The notes: generated by a model from the sequence alone, not told the origin. Shown: positions 1 through 10,230, counted from the stretch's first letter. The stretch: 64,000 nucleotides of DNA from Moritella marina ATCC 15381 (GCF_008931805.1 NZ_CP044399.1:3087370-3151369); one strand, 5' to 3'. Numbers and translations: made by a program.

Positions 1-581
1 TCTAACATATCAACTAATGCTGTGCTCGAGTCTCGGTCAGTAACAATTGTTTTATCTAAACTCGCTTCATTGAAATAATAGGATAACACTTCAGTAACTT
101 GTTCGTACTGCATTTCCAAAAATTCTGCCAATGCCATCACATCATGAGTACACTGTAAGTCTAATTCTTGTTCACGTGCTGTTTTTAAAATACGTTTATA
201 TACTTTACCAATATGAATCGGGACACGAATAGTACGTGACTGATTCATAATAAAACGTTCGATATTATTTTTAATCCACCAAACCGCATAGGTCGAAAAA
301 CGAAACCCTTTCGTCGCATCAAATTTCTCAACGGCATGAATTAATCCAGTATTCCCTTCTTGGATGATATCAACGAGCGGTAAAGAGGTATGTTGGTAGC
401 GTTTAGCAATATTAATCACTAAACGTAAGTTGGATTGGATCATGCGTTTTCGCGCTTTCTCATCACCTTCATGAGATGCGAGCGCTGTTTCGTATTCTTC
501 TTCTTTCGTTAATAACTTACTGCTTCGGTTTACTTGATACATGTATACATCTAGTGCATTGGACTCGTTAGATAATTCCAT
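1..581 (-). CDS. RpoS-like sigma-70 family RNA polymerase sigma factor (3' end outside window)
   Basis: The first 193 codons are visible and the gene runs off the left edge. Region 2 of the sigma-70 family is clear: SNLRLVINIAKRY at about residues 50-62, then DIIQEGNTGLIHAVEKFD, FRFSTYAVWWIKNNIER and the -10 recognition segment ending NQSRTIRVP. This pattern is closest to RpoS or other group 2 sigma factors. The protein has a very short N-terminus, with conserved region 1.2 starting almost at once, and it is not preceded by nlpD, the usual neighbour of rpoS. I therefore read it as an RpoS paralogue and assign no symbol. The ATG at 581 has AGGAG at good spacing. Confidence 0.85.
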   Translation of the reverse strand, partial: MELSNESNALDVYMYQVNRSSKLLTKEEEYETALASHEGDEKARKRMIQSNLRLVINIAKRYQHTSLPLVDIIQEGNTGLIHAVEKFDATKGFRFSTYAVWWIKNNIERFIMNQSRTIRVPIHIGKVYKRILKTAREQELDLQCTHDVMALAEFLEMQYEQVTEVLSYYFNEASLDKTIVTDRDSSTALVDML

Positions 582-997
582 TTTTCTATCTCCTAAGCGA
601 GTCTCTCCAGGCGAAACAACGCTTACAAATTAAACATACCTAGCAACAACTATAAAACTAACTAGAAACAAATTTTGATCAAAATATAATTCAGTAGAAA
701 TAAGGTTAGTCGGGAATTCAATTTTAGGAAGGTCTTCATCACAAATTATTAAAAAAACAGCAACATTCTTAGGTTAGTAACAAAAACAGATAAAACCAAG
801 CAAGGTCAGACCAGTTAATATTGTTTAACAGCTATTTTTAAAAGTTTACTTCAAGTTTAAAACACGAAAAAATAATATTTAACGACTAAAAGTTAGATAC
901 TTATCAGGAAAAGCGGTCATCAATAAAAGCGGAAAAGAATAGATCGGCTACATTACAATAGAAAGAAATTAAATAAAGAATAATAAAATTGAGACAA
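582..997. other. AT-rich intergenic region upstream of the sigma factor gene
   Basis: About 415 bases with no convincing coding frame. It must hold the promoter of the sigma factor gene on the minus strand. A perfect 12-bp palindrome, TTTTGATCAAAA, lies near 673-684, about 95 bases upstream of the sigma factor start. It could be an operator but is too short to assign. Confidence 0.5.
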
Positions 998-1031
998 TGG
1001 TGACTTCACATCGACCTCGATGAAGCCACCA
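998..1031 (-). terminator. Rho-independent terminator after the thioesterase gene
   Basis: An imperfect hairpin pairs TGGTG-CTTCA-ATCGA with TCGAT-GAAG-CACCA just after the stop codon of the thioesterase gene. The U-tract is weak, so read-through is possible. Confidence 0.55.
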
Positions 1032-1041
1032 ACAAAACTAC

Positions 1042-1494
1042 TTAAACTTCACACGTACGCTCGATACGACGCGATTTACCATTATCATCAATGGCGACAT
1101 AAGTGAATGTTGCTTCAGTGACAATATAACGGAAATTAAATTTGGGCGCGTTAATCACAGGTTTAACCCAGATCTCTAGCTTGATCGTCATTGATGAATT
1201 ACCAATGCGCGAGCATGAACCATAACAGCAAACTACATCCCCAACGGTAACAGGTTGATGGAACGTCATACCATCGACCGAAATAGTAGCAACCCTACCC
1301 TGGGCGATCTCTTTCGCTAAAATACCACCTGCAATATCCATTTGTGACATGATCCAACCACCAAAAATATCCCCATTGGCATTGGTATCAGCAGGCATTG
1401 CTAACGTACGTAAAATCAAACTGCCCGTTGGGATGCGCGATTTATCTGCTGACGTTTTTTGGTTGTTTTCTACTGCTGTTGTTTTATCTGTCAT
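1042..1494 (-). CDS. yciA: YciA-type acyl-CoA thioesterase
   Basis: A 150-residue single hotdog-fold protein that hydrolyses acyl-CoA thioesters in the cytoplasm. The family signature is visible: LRTLAMPADTNANGDIFGGW with the catalytic N-x-x-GDIFGGW segment near residue 40, followed by the hotdog helix and VDGMTFHQPVTVGDVV. E. coli YciA is of similar size. The extra 20 N-terminal residues are hydrophilic and poorly conserved. The ATG at 1494 is preceded by GGAG five bases upstream. It lies 75 bases downstream of the threonine aldolase gene on the same strand and may be cotranscribed with it. Confidence 0.88.
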   Translation of the reverse strand: MTDKTTAVENNQKTSADKSRIPTGSLILRTLAMPADTNANGDIFGGWIMSQMDIAGGILAKEIAQGRVATISVDGMTFHQPVTVGDVVCCYGSCSRIGNSSMTIKLEIWVKPVINAPKFNFRYIVTEATFTYVAIDDNGKSRRIERTCEV

Positions 1495-1569
1495 GCTAAC
1501 TCCGACATTGCCTTTATTTATTATAATTATAATTTATCTGCCTTATTTTACATAACATAAGGCTTTATT

Positions 1570-2580
1570 TTACATCGTATGAAAATGCTTAATCTCTGTA
1601 ATTAATAAGTCGATTGCGTCAACTGTAATATCTTGGTGTACTACAAAACGGATCGCGTTACTTGCACTAATAATGATGTCTTTAGTCCGTAAATATGCCG
1701 CAAGCGCTTTACCATCTTTACCCGTGTATTGGGTAAAAATCATATTGGTTTGTACACTGTCTAAATCGAACGTAAATTCTGGTAGCGTCAATAATTGCTG
1801 CGCTAAGTATTGAGTATTGTCATGATCGATACGCAATTTTTCAACCTGCTCATCAAGCGCTAAAATACCCGCTGCGGCTAAAATACCAGCTTGACGCATA
1901 CCGCCGCCAAGCATTTTACGCCAGCGTCGAGCACTGCGAATTAATGCATCACTGCCAAGCAACAATGACCCCACTGGAGCAGCCAACCCTTTCGATAAAC
2001 AAATCGATGCAGAATCAAAATATTGGGTGATTTCACTGGCATCTACATTCAGTTTAACGGCAGCATTAAAAACTCGAGCACCGTCAAGGTGAATACGTAA
2101 GCCATGCTCAAACGCCAATGCTTGAGCTTGGGCCAAATACTCAAGTGATAATACTTTGCCGCCAATGGTATTTTCTAATGACAATAATTTAGTTCTAGCA
2201 TGGTGAGCGTCATCAGGTTTAATATTGTCACGGATAGCTTGTAGACAAATACTACCGTCTGCTTCATTCGCAATCGGTTGTGGTTGTACGCTGCCAAGTA
2301 CTGCTGCACCGCCGCCTTCCCAACGATAGTTATGGGCATTTTGACCACAAATATATTCATCACCACGTTGGCAATGCGCCATAATGGCTAACAAATTAGC
2401 TTGCGTACCTGACGAACAGAAAATAGCGGCATCGAATCCATAACGCTCAGCGGCCATCGATTCCAATTGATTTACCGTTGGGTCATCACCGTAAACATCA
2501 TCACCAACAACGGCAGTTGCCATCGCGTTACGCATTGCTGCTGTTGGTTGTGTGACAGTATCACTTCTAAAGTCAAACAT
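1570..2580 (-). CDS. ltaE: Low-specificity L-threonine aldolase
   Basis: A 336-residue PLP-dependent fold-type I enzyme that cleaves L-threonine and L-allo-threonine to glycine and acetaldehyde. It begins with the family hallmark FDFRSDTVTQPTAAM and continues with GDDVYGDDPTVNQLE and a conserved IHLDGARVFNAA. The PLP-binding lysine lies in the motif CLSKGLAAPVGSLL at about residue 197. Length matches LtaE of E. coli (333). GGAAGAG precedes the ATG. It neighbours the Ser/Thr transporter sstT on the same strand, which fits a role in threonine use. Confidence 0.93.
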   Translation of the reverse strand: MFDFRSDTVTQPTAAMRNAMATAVVGDDVYGDDPTVNQLESMAAERYGFDAAIFCSSGTQANLLAIMAHCQRGDEYICGQNAHNYRWEGGGAAVLGSVQPQPIANEADGSICLQAIRDNIKPDDAHHARTKLLSLENTIGGKVLSLEYLAQAQALAFEHGLRIHLDGARVFNAAVKLNVDASEITQYFDSASICLSKGLAAPVGSLLLGSDALIRSARRWRKMLGGGMRQAGILAAAGILALDEQVEKLRIDHDNTQYLAQQLLTLPEFTFDLDSVQTNMIFTQYTGKDGKALAAYLRTKDIIISASNAIRFVVHQDITVDAIDLLITEIKHFHTM

Positions 2581-2791
2581 TTGCCTCTTCCTTATGCCGT
2601 TATCTATATATGAAAACCTATATTTTCATATATAACCGATGATTAATTTTTTAACTCATTGCTATTGCGGTTTTCTAAATTGTAAATGAGTATAACATCC
2701 GAGTAACAAGTGTCAGGTTAATTTCGCATTTTGTTACTCATTGTTACCTATTTAAAAATACCCCCAAATACTGCGTTAAAATTAAGCAATA
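2581..2791. other. Intergenic region carrying the ltaE promoter
   Basis: Together with the sstT terminator this forms a 335-base gene-free stretch between ltaE and sstT. No ORF or conserved RNA was recognised. An A+T-rich inverted repeat, ATATATGAAAA..TTTTCATATAT, at about 2605-2634 lies just upstream of ltaE and may be an operator or part of its promoter. Confidence 0.45.
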
Positions 2792-2827
2792 AAAAAGCAG
2801 CCTGCTATCGCTAATAGGCTGCTTTTT
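2792..2827 (-). terminator. Rho-independent terminator after sstT
   Basis: The stem AAAAAGCAGCCT / AGGCTGCTTTTT with a 12-base loop is flanked by A and T runs, so it can work on both strands. It follows the sstT stop codon by about 90 bases. Confidence 0.85.
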
Positions 2828-2915
2828 ATGTCACGTTTAAACTTAACCTTTCTAAACTTAGAAAGATTAATTTATATCATTCATTGCTTAAAACAAGTCA
2901 GATGAGTGATTATCT

Positions 2916-4130
2916 TTATACGTCTGTTTTTCTTTCGTAAGCATGACTCACAGCGGCTGTAAATACCACGTCTGTAGAGCTATTTAACGCAGTTTCAGCT
3001 GAATCTTGTAATACGCCAATAATGAAACCAGTCGCGACAACTTGCATCGCAATATCGTTATCAATACCAAATAAACTACACGCTAATGGAATTAACAACA
3101 ATGAACCGCCAGCAACACCGGATGCACCACATGCAGAAATAGCCGCAATCAAGCTGAGTAATAATGCTGTCGGTAAATCAACTGCAATACCCAAAGTATT
3201 CACAGCCGCTAATGTTAATACCGTGATAGTGATTGCTGCACCACCCATGTTAACTGTAGCGCCTAGTGGGATTGATACCGAGTAAGTATCTTTATGTAAA
3301 TTAAGTTTTTTACACAGTTCCATATTCACTGGGATATTTGCTGCAGATGAACGCGTGAAGAAGGCTGTAATACCACTTTCACGTAAGCATTGAAAAATAA
3401 GTGGGTATGGATTTTGACGTGACATAACGAACAAAATAATTGGGTTAATCACTAATGCAACAACAGCCATTGACGTTAACAATACAGCTAACAGATGGGT
3501 ATAACTTACCATTGCCGAGAAGCCAACGGTCGCAAATGTTGACGCCACTAAACCAAAGATACCAAGCGGTGCAAAACGAATGACCACGTGTACAATTTTA
3601 GATACGCCATCAGCAATGTCTTTGATCACTTGTTTTGTTGTTGGAGAAGAATGTTTTAGTGCAGCACCAAAACCAATACCCCAGGTTAAAACACCAATAA
3701 AGTTACTCGTTACAATGGCATTAATTGGGTTATCAACAACCTGGTAGATCAAGTTACGCAATACTTCAGTAATATTACTCGGCGCAGAATTCGTTGCCGC
3801 TTCCGTCACTAAACTAAGGTGCACAGGAAATAAGAAACTTAAGCTAACAGCGACAACCGCAGCGGCAAAGGTACCTAATAAATACAAGGTCACAATCGGA
3901 CGTATATTAGCATTCGTATTCGACGCTTGATTTGCAATTGCAGAGATCACTAATACAAACACTAATAAAGGTGCGATCGCTTTCAGCGCACTAACAAATA
4001 ACCCACCAAATAAACTCGCTTCAATAGCAATATTCGGAGCTGCATACGCTAACGCGATACCCGCAATAATACTAATCATGATTTGCTTAACCAAACTCAG
4101 TTGCAAAAGCCCTGCTACTTTACTACCCAT
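2916..4130 (-). CDS. sstT: Serine/threonine:sodium symporter SstT
   Basis: A 404-residue inner-membrane protein of the dicarboxylate/amino acid:cation symporter family, importing serine and threonine with sodium. The conserved transport core is present: [14 protein letters not shown] with the serine-rich hairpin, [16 protein letters not shown], and [19 protein letters not shown]. Similarity to E. coli SstT (414 residues) runs end to end. The reading frame extends upstream to a TTG at 4157. I chose the ATG at 4130 because AGGA lies six bases before it and the alignment to SLVKQI of E. coli starts there. It may supply substrate to the threonine aldolase encoded downstream. Confidence 0.93.
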   Translation of the reverse strand: MGSKVAGLLQLSLVKQIMISIIAGIALAYAAPNIAIEASLFGGLFVSALKAIAPLLVFVLVISAIANQASNTNANIRPIVTLYLLGTFAAAVVAVSLSFLFPVHLSLVTEAATNSAPSNITEVLRNLIYQVVDNPINAIVTSNFIGVLTWGIGFGAALKHSSPTTKQVIKDIADGVSKIVHVVIRFAPLGIFGLVASTFATVGFSAMVSYTHLLAVLLTSMAVVALVINPIILFVMSRQNPYPLIFQCLRESGITAFFTRSSAANIPVNMELCKKLNLHKDTYSVSIPLGATVNMGGAAITITVLTLAAVNTLGIAVDLPTALLLSLIAAISACGASGVAGGSLLLIPLACSLFGIDNDIAMQVVATGFIIGVLQDSAETALNSSTDVVFTAAVSHAYERKTDV

Positions 4131-4280
4131 ACCAATTCCTATATCCATAAACACCAATAAAGGCGGGATAATACCAAATTAAATGAAAGATATAACATTA
4201 AATATTAGCGATTAATCACAAAACCACGATAAATATTAAATTAATATAAAAAAGCAGTTTACAAACCTACCCCATTGGAG

Positions 4281-4730
4281 CTATCTAATGATAATACCCT
4301 CATTAAAAATAGTGTGACTCATAATTTCATGTGGAATATTACCGCGATCACTCCAGCGGACCTTAACCACAACTTGTTTTAGTAAAACTGATAAGCTGCT
4401 ATCACTTCTCAACGTGTTTATCACATTAACCTGCCAACTAATATGAAAGCGATATTGATCATAATGCGTCTCACCAGCCGCCATCAAGCCACCTTGATTT
4501 GAAGATAGCTGTGCAAACTCATCTGTCGAATCAGTTAAATGACGTAGTTCTTTCAACTTATAATCAATCAACGACCATGCGGCTGTATATTGTGATTGCT
4601 GTAACTCAATATGCGCCTGCGTAAGCTTGAGTGCTGTGATATTAAAGAGTGACAGGCTTAGTATAAATGCACAGATAATGACTTCTATTAATCCCTCACC
4701 TGCTTGTGAATAGTATCGATAATTGCCCAT
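4281..4730 (-). CDS. Type IV pilus minor pilin, PilV-like
   Basis: A 149-residue prepilin and the last gene of a four-gene minor-pilin operon. The class III cleavage site is AG|EGLIEVIICAF, with glutamate at mature position 5, followed by about 20 hydrophobic residues that form the pilin helix. The rest shows the divergent globular domain of PilV proteins. The start codon directly abuts the stop of the preceding gene, indicating translational coupling. Minor pilins prime pilus assembly at the inner membrane. Assignment to PilV rests on operon order and size. Confidence 0.75.
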   Translation of the reverse strand: MGNYRYYSQAGEGLIEVIICAFILSLSLFNITALKLTQAHIELQQSQYTAAWSLIDYKLKELRHLTDSTDEFAQLSSNQGGLMAAGETHYDQYRFHISWQVNVINTLRSDSSLSVLLKQVVVKVRWSDRGNIPHEIMSHTIFNEGIIIR

Positions 4731-5201
4731 TTATAATCCAAACAATGTAATTGGATACAAAACCCAAGGCTTGGATGTGGTCGCTAAACGGCGTTGAAGG
4801 ATAAGTTGCTCAATGCTGTTATAAGCCAGCGTTATCGACACGCTGAAATAACCACTTTGCTCCACGCACAAGTAAAAAGATCCGGTTAACTGGTATTCCC
4901 GCATCTTGTCATTTTCAATCACTAATTGATTCGGGTCTAACATCAAGTTAGTACAGGCTGGCACAAAGTCCAGTTGCGCTGGTGACTCATAGAGCCCAAT
5001 GTAAAACAGATCTAATTCATTTTCTGCTGTCATTTTCGCTTTCAAATAATTAAGATCAAGGTCATTCCGTTGGATCCGCTGCGCTTGTATATAAGCAGTA
5101 GACAGACTAAAGCTAAATATAATGAACACTAAAATGAGCGTCGTAGATACTAAATAAAATCCACGAGTCACCAACATCGGCACTCGTTTATAGGCTATCA
5201 C
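4731..5201 (-). CDS. Type IV pilus assembly protein, PilX-like
   Basis: A 156-residue protein with an N-terminal prepilin-like segment, TRGFYLVSTTLILVFIIF. After the predicted G|F cleavage, position 5 is serine instead of the usual glutamate. PilX proteins diverge most from the pilin consensus, and the position between PilW and PilV fits PilX. The GTG start overlaps the TGA stop of the upstream gene in a GTGA arrangement. The rest has no recognised motif. Confidence in the family is moderate; confidence that it is a gene is high. Confidence 0.68.
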   Translation of the reverse strand: MIAYKRVPMLVTRGFYLVSTTLILVFIIFSFSLSTAYIQAQRIQRNDLDLNYLKAKMTAENELDLFYIGLYESPAQLDFVPACTNLMLDPNQLVIENDKMREYQLTGSFYLCVEQSGYFSVSITLAYNSIEQLILQRRLATTSKPWVLYPITLFGL

Positions 5202-5830
5202 AACAAAACCCTCACGCTGCCATTACGCGAAAAATCTAATGCCATATCAGTAAATTGGCGATGACGAATACGCAGTGTAATTGTAATAATCCCCTTCACG
5301 ATCACTGGCGATACTGTTTTCGACATAACACTAAATCGTAACTGCGTTATCTCTATATTTTCCGCCTGAGAAATCGTTTCCCAACCTAATCCGCCATCAC
5401 AATTCACGTTACTGCCTTTACGTAATTGCAGACCTGCATGATGTAATCTGAAACCAAAATCTTCCTGATGAAAAATACCATCTGCATTACGATCATAACG
5501 GTAAGTAATACAATCTTGATTGCTGTTTAACCTAAATATAACGGGGCTGTTATCTCTGGGATCCACATAAACAAATGGATTTACAACGTCCGCATCAGCA
5601 TTGAAGCCAGCTCTGTTTAACTCCCGTTGCATCACGGTGAGTAGATTTTTAGCTTCATGTTGAACCAAGTAATATTGTTCAGTACGCGTATTATAAAATT
5701 GTTGGTTTGCTAATATGTCCCACGCCCCCGTAAAGATCATCGCTGCCAGCGATATTGATATCATCAATTCAACGAGTCCGTACCCGCGACCACCACGCTG
5801 AAGCGGTAAAACAGCATTAACATGGTGCAT
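5198..5830 (-). CDS. Type IV pilus minor pilin, PilW-like
   Basis: A prepilin of about 210 residues. The cleavage site is RGGRG|YGLVELMISISLAA, with glutamate at mature position 5 and a hydrophobic helix. The globular part has the YFVDPRDNSP-type and CITYRYD features seen in PilW proteins. The frame extends to a GTG at 5845. I chose the ATG at 5830 because it gives a leader of normal length, but the ribosome binding site is weak for both. It overlaps the end of the upstream fimT-like gene and the start of the pilX-like gene. Confidence 0.75.
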   Translation of the reverse strand: MHHVNAVLPLQRGGRGYGLVELMISISLAAMIFTGAWDILANQQFYNTRTEQYYLVQHEAKNLLTVMQRELNRAGFNADADVVNPFVYVDPRDNSPVIFRLNSNQDCITYRYDRNADGIFHQEDFGFRLHHAGLQLRKGSNVNCDGGLGWETISQAENIEITQLRFSVMSKTVSPVIVKGIITITLRIRHRQFTDMALDFSRNGSVRVLL

Positions 5831-6422
5831 AGTTAGCACTCTCACCGCTCACCATACAAACACGAATACGTCCTTGAGAACTTACGATCACTGCAACGAC
5901 AAAATCCTCTAACCTCAGTAAATAGGTCGCCCCATTCGTCTTTCCGAACAAAGGTGAAAAAGATAAACTAGGACGATTTACCGTCACCGAAATCGTATTT
6001 ACATTATTGAGCGTACTACCATAGTGAGATTGGCATGCGACTGTCGAAAGGACGCAATTGCAATCTCGAATCGCGCTAATAACCCAACAAGCTTTAGCCG
6101 CAATGGACTCCTTACTATTTACATTACTATTTACATTACTATTTACATTACTATTTACATTACTATGCCCATCTACATCATAAGGAGAATTCAAATTAAA
6201 ATAATGTACTTGGCCCCTGGCTATCGCGAGTTGTCTGGTCACATAAAGCGATTCAACAAGTTGCCGAGTAAGATTTAGTATTTTATGTTTATTAATATAA
6301 TAACTGCATGAAGGTAAACTAATCGCAGCCATTATCGACACGATGGCTAGGCCTATCAGTAAGTCGAACAGCGTTACGCCCTGTATTTTTTTTCTATATT
6401 GCATCGTCATAACAGCAGTCAT
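5817..6422 (-). CDS. FimT/GspH-type minor pilin with an internal Asn-Val-Asn-Ser repeat
   Basis: The first gene of the minor-pilin operon, 201 residues. The prepilin motif is QG|VTLFDLLIGLAIVSIMAAI. Mature position 5 is aspartate instead of glutamate, which is uncommon. It is followed by the GspH/FimT-like region with RQLAIARGQ. At about residues 86-102 the protein carries consecutive NVNS units encoded by a 12-bp tandem repeat, probably in a surface loop. The C-terminal half has paired cysteines (CWVISAIRDCNC, CQS, CMVSGESANYAPC). Three in-frame ATGs lie near the start, and I use the first. Confidence 0.75.
   Translation of the reverse strand: MTAVMTMQYRKKIQGVTLFDLLIGLAIVSIMAAISLPSCSYYINKHKILNLTRQLVESLYVTRQLAIARGQVHYFNLNSPYDVDGHSNVNSNVNSNVNSNVNSKESIAAKACWVISAIRDCNCVLSTVACQSHYGSTLNNVNTISVTVNRPSLSFSPLFGKTNGATYLLRLEDFVVAVIVSSQGRIRVCMVSGESANYAPC
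6112..6166. repeat. 12-bp in-frame tandem repeat inside the fimT-like gene
   Basis: About 4.6 copies of the unit TTACTATTTACA (plus-strand sense) occur without mismatch. Read on the minus strand they encode repeated Asn-Val-Asn-Ser. Because the unit is a multiple of three, copy-number changes lengthen or shorten the protein without a frameshift. Confidence 0.92.
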
Positions 6423-6620
6423 CCACTCATCAAACAGTAGCGATAACCTTAGAATAAAATGTAATCACTGCTACTTTTCTATCAATAAACAGGTAAAATG
6501 TTCGATAATTATTGAGTATGCCCACAGTAAACGCTTATGTACTTTGATGAAAGTCAGTGACATAAACAAGTAAACTACAGGTGTAATTAAAGAAAAAACA
6601 CGCACAATTAAAGAGTTATT

Positions 6621-6842
6621 ATGTCAAAACTAGATTTTTCAGATATCAATAAAAACAGTTCAAAATCATTTCACGAACAGCGTAATACCATCAAAAAAGT
6701 ATGCCTTGGTAAAACAGTGTTATGCCCAGTTTGCCAACAAGCATTAAAGTTATTACCGCCAAAAAATAAAAATGATGAGTCAAAGACAGGTGTGAGTTGC
6801 GTGAAAGGCTGTACTTTTATCGAGCTAGAATTTGAACTGTAA
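6621..6842 (+). CDS. Small zinc-ribbon-like protein of unknown function
   Basis: A 73-residue protein. It has one CPVC pair near residue 37 and two later cysteines in SCVKGC, a C-x2-C ... C-x3-C arrangement that suggests a zinc-binding site. The N-terminal 30 residues are polar and probably helical. AAAGAG precedes the ATG. It stands alone between the pilin operon and carB, convergent with carB, and shares the carB terminator region. I do not recognise a named family and assign no function. Confidence 0.65.
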   Translation: MSKLDFSDINKNSSKSFHEQRNTIKKVCLGKTVLCPVCQQALKLLPPKNKNDESKTGVSCVKGCTFIELEFEL

Positions 6843-6922
6843 TTGCATTAAAGCTGGCGCTTAAATACGTATAACGATCCTGAACGGCGCTCTCCTTTAA
6901 ATGTCAAAAAATTGCAGATATA

Positions 6923-6965
6923 AAAAAACCTCGCAACTGCCTGAAACAGCAATAGCGAGGTTTTT
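6923..6965. terminator. Bidirectional terminator between the small zinc-ribbon gene and carB
   Basis: The stem AAAAAACCTCGC / GCGAGGTTTTT encloses a 20-base loop. A/T runs on both sides let it terminate both convergent genes. Confidence 0.85.
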
Positions 6966-6984
6966 ATTAACGATGAATCGCTAT

Positions 6985-9900
6985 TTATTTAATGCGAACA
7001 TGTAGCTCTTGTACTGAGCGAACTGTACCACGGTCATCAGCAGAGTGCGCTTGGCACGTTGCAAATGCAGCATTCATTGTTGTTGTGTAGTTCACTTTAT
7101 AACGTAAAGCCGCTGCACGTAATTGACGAGAATCTTCAATCGCAACACGACCTTCAGTCGTATTAATGATGTAGCTGTATTCGCCATTTTTGATACGGTC
7201 AAGAATATGTGGACGACCTTCATGTACCTTGTTTACTAAGCGAAGATTAACACCTTCTTCACCCAGTGCAACAGCAGTACCGTGAGTCGCATCAATTTCA
7301 AAACCAAGTGCAATTAATTGCTTAGCTAGGTCAGCTGCGCGGGCTTTATCACCGTTACGAACAGAGATAAGTGCACGACCAGTCTTAGCAACTTCAGCAG
7401 AAGCACCAAGCTGTGCTTTCGCGTAAGCTTCAGCAAAGGTATCACCCACACCCATTACTTCACCAGTAGAACGCATTTCAGGGCCTAGTAACGGATCTGA
7501 ACCTGGGAACTTAGCGAATGGTAATACGACTTCTTTAACAGAATAGTATGGTGGAATAACTTCTTCAGTGAAACCAAGTTCAGCTAGAGTTTGGCCAGCC
7601 ATTACACGTGCAGCAACTTTCGCAAGTTGCACACCAGTTGCTTTTGAAACAAAAGGAACAGTACGTGCAGCACGCGGGTTTACTTCAATAAGATAAACTT
7701 CATTATCTTTAACAGCGAACTGAGTATTCATTAGACCAATAACACCTAGCTCTAATGCTAACGCACGTACTTGGCCACGCATAACGTCTAGAATTTCAGG
7801 GCTTAATGAATAAGGAGGTAATGAACAACCTGAGTCACCTGAGTGAACACCTGCTTGTTCGATGTGCTCCATGATGCCACCGATAACAACGTCTTTACCG
7901 TCACAGATTGCATCAACGTCAAGCTCGATTGCGTTATCTAGGAAACGGTCAAGTAGTACTGGTGATTCGTTAGAAACACTTACCGCTTCTTTAAAGTAAC
8001 GACGTAAATCGATTTCGTCATATACGATCTCCATTGCACGGCCACCTAGTACATACGAAGGACGTACAACAAGTGGGTAACCGATTGCTTCAGCAGAAAT
8101 AACTGCTTGTTCAGTCGTTGTTACTGTGTCATTTTCAGGCTGTAGTAAACCGAGACGGTCAACAGCTTGTTGGAAACGTTCACGATCTTCAGAACGGTCA
8201 ATTGCATCAGGTGATGTACCGATGATTGGCACGCCAGCCGCTTCTAAATCACGCGCCAGTTTAAGTGGCGTTTGACCACCGTACTGCACAATAACGCCTT
8301 TAGGTTTTTCTACACGAACGATTTCTAATACATCTTCTAATGTAATAGGTTCGAAGTATAGACGGTCTGATGTGTCGTAATCTGTTGAAACAGTTTCAGG
8401 GTTACAGTTAACCATGATAGTTTCGTAACCATCTTCACGCATTGCTAATGCAGCGTGTACACAGCAATAATCGAATTCGATACCTTGACCAATACGGTTA
8501 GGACCGCCACCGATGATCATGATCTTATCTTTGTCTGTTGGTGCTGCTTCACATTCTTCATCATATGAAGAGTACATGTAAGCCGTGTCGCTTGAGAACT
8601 CAGCCGCACAGGTATCAACGCGCTTATAAACCGGTAAGATATTTAAACGATGACGTAATTTACGTACTTCATTTTCACTTACACCAGCCACTTTAGACAG
8701 ACGTAAATCAGAGAAACCTTTACGCTTAAGTTGGCGTAGTAATGTTTCGTCTAGACCTGATAGACCTACTTTACTTACGTTTGCTTCAGCGTTGATGATG
8801 TCTTCGATTTGAACTAGGAACCAGTGGTCAACGCGTGTGATCGCATAGATTTCATCGCGAGACATACCACTACGGAATGCATCAGCAATGTAGAAAATAC
8901 GCTCTGCGCCAGCTTCTGTTAATTCATGACGGATTTTAGATGCTGCAGTATCATCGCTTAAGTTAACTTCTGGATCAAAACCGTTTTTACCGATTTCTAG
9001 GCCACGTAATGCTTTTTGCAGTGACTCTTGGAAGTTACGGCCAATCGCCATTACTTCACCTACTGATTTCATCTGTGTCGTTAGACGATCATTTGAACCA
9101 GCAAATTTTTCGAAGTTGAAACGTGGAAGTTTAGTTACAACGTAATCTAGCGTTGGTTCAAATGATGCAGGTGTTGCGCCACCAGTAATGTCATTTGATA
9201 ATTCATCTAGCGTGTAACCTACAGCAAGTTTTGCTGCAATTTTAGCAATTGGGAAACCTGTTGCTTTTGATGCAAGTGCAGATGAACGAGATACACGTGG
9301 GTTCATCTCGATGATAACCATACGGCCATCTTCAGGGTTAATACCAAACTGTACGTTTGAACCACCTGTTTCTACACCAATTTCACGTAGAACAGCCATC
9401 GATGCATTACGCATGATTTGGTATTCTTTATCGGTAAGTGTTTGTGCTGGTGCAACCGTGATTGAGTCACCCGTGTGGATGCCCATTGGGTCGAAGTTTT
9501 CAATTGTACATACGATGATGCAGTTGTCGTTTTTATCACGTACAACTTCAGTTTCGTATTCTTTCCAACCGATTAATGATTCATCGATCAATAATTCTGT
9601 TGTTGGAGAAAGGTCTAAACCTAACGTACAAATGTCGATGAACTCTTCCATGTTATAAGCGATACCGCCACCCGTACCACCCATAGTGAATGATGGACGA
9701 ATAATACATGGGAAACCAACTTCAGCTAGAACGCCTTTAGCTTCTTCGATTGTGTGAGCAATACCAGCGCGCGGTGTTTCAAGACCAATTGCTTTCATTG
9801 CTTTATCGAAACGGCTACGGTCTTCCGCTTTATCGATTGCATCAGCAGTTGCACCAATTAGCTCAACACCAAATTCAGCTAATACACCGTTGCTTTCTAG

Positions 9901-10203
9901 TTCAAGTGCACAGTTTAATGCTGTTTGACCACCCATAGTCGGTAATACCGCATCTGGACGTTCTTTTTCAATGATGTTACGTACAACTTCCCAATGGATC
10001 GGCTCGATGTAAGTCGCGTCCGCCATTTCTGGGTCAGTCATAATTGTAGCTGGGTTTGAGTTAACTAGAATAACTCGGTAGCCTTCTTCACGAAGTGCTT
10101 TACAAGCTTGGGCACCGGAATAGTCAAACTCACATGCTTGACCGATTACGATTGGACCTGCGCCCAAGATTAGAATACTTTTTATATCATTACGTTTTGG
10201 CAT
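6985..10203 (-). CDS. carB: Carbamoyl-phosphate synthase large subunit
   Basis: At 1072 residues this is full length for CarB. Two homologous ATP-grasp halves are visible, beginning with [23 protein letters not shown] and [21 protein letters not shown]. The oligomerisation region lies between them. The C-terminal allosteric domain starts at about residue 935, where UMP and ornithine act in the E. coli enzyme. CarB makes carbamoyl phosphate from bicarbonate, ATP and ammonia delivered by CarA, feeding arginine and pyrimidine synthesis. The start ATG follows carA by 27 bases, so they form one operon ending at the terminator near 6923-6965. Confidence 0.98.
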   Translation of the reverse strand: MPKRNDIKSILILGAGPIVIGQACEFDYSGAQACKALREEGYRVILVNSNPATIMTDPEMADATYIEPIHWEVVRNIIEKERPDAVLPTMGGQTALNCALELESNGVLAEFGVELIGATADAIDKAEDRSRFDKAMKAIGLETPRAGIAHTIEEAKGVLAEVGFPCIIRPSFTMGGTGGGIAYNMEEFIDICTLGLDLSPTTELLIDESLIGWKEYETEVVRDKNDNCIIVCTIENFDPMGIHTGDSITVAPAQTLTDKEYQIMRNASMAVLREIGVETGGSNVQFGINPEDGRMVIIEMNPRVSRSSALASKATGFPIAKIAAKLAVGYTLDELSNDITGGATPASFEPTLDYVVTKLPRFNFEKFAGSNDRLTTQMKSVGEVMAIGRNFQESLQKALRGLEIGKNGFDPEVNLSDDTAASKIRHELTEAGAERIFYIADAFRSGMSRDEIYAITRVDHWFLVQIEDIINAEANVSKVGLSGLDETLLRQLKRKGFSDLRLSKVAGVSENEVRKLRHRLNILPVYKRVDTCAAEFSSDTAYMYSSYDEECEAAPTDKDKIMIIGGGPNRIGQGIEFDYCCVHAALAMREDGYETIMVNCNPETVSTDYDTSDRLYFEPITLEDVLEIVRVEKPKGVIVQYGGQTPLKLARDLEAAGVPIIGTSPDAIDRSEDRERFQQAVDRLGLLQPENDTVTTTEQAVISAEAIGYPLVVRPSYVLGGRAMEIVYDEIDLRRYFKEAVSVSNESPVLLDRFLDNAIELDVDAICDGKDVVIGGIMEHIEQAGVHSGDSGCSLPPYSLSPEILDVMRGQVRALALELGVIGLMNTQFAVKDNEVYLIEVNPRAARTVPFVSKATGVQLAKVAARVMAGQTLAELGFTEEVIPPYYSVKEVVLPFAKFPGSDPLLGPEMRSTGEVMGVGDTFAEAYAKAQLGASAEVAKTGRALISVRNGDKARAADLAKQLIALGFEIDATHGTAVALGEEGVNLRLVNKVHEGRPHILDRIKNGEYSYIINTTEGRVAIEDSRQLRAAALRYKVNYTTTMNAAFATCQAHSADDRGTVRSVQELHVRIK

Positions 10204-10230
10204 AGTTTAAATCTCTACTAGGTATAAGGC

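Noticed and set aside
6112-6166. CRISPR-like array
   Set aside because: The 12-bp units are contiguous with no spacers and lie inside a coding frame.
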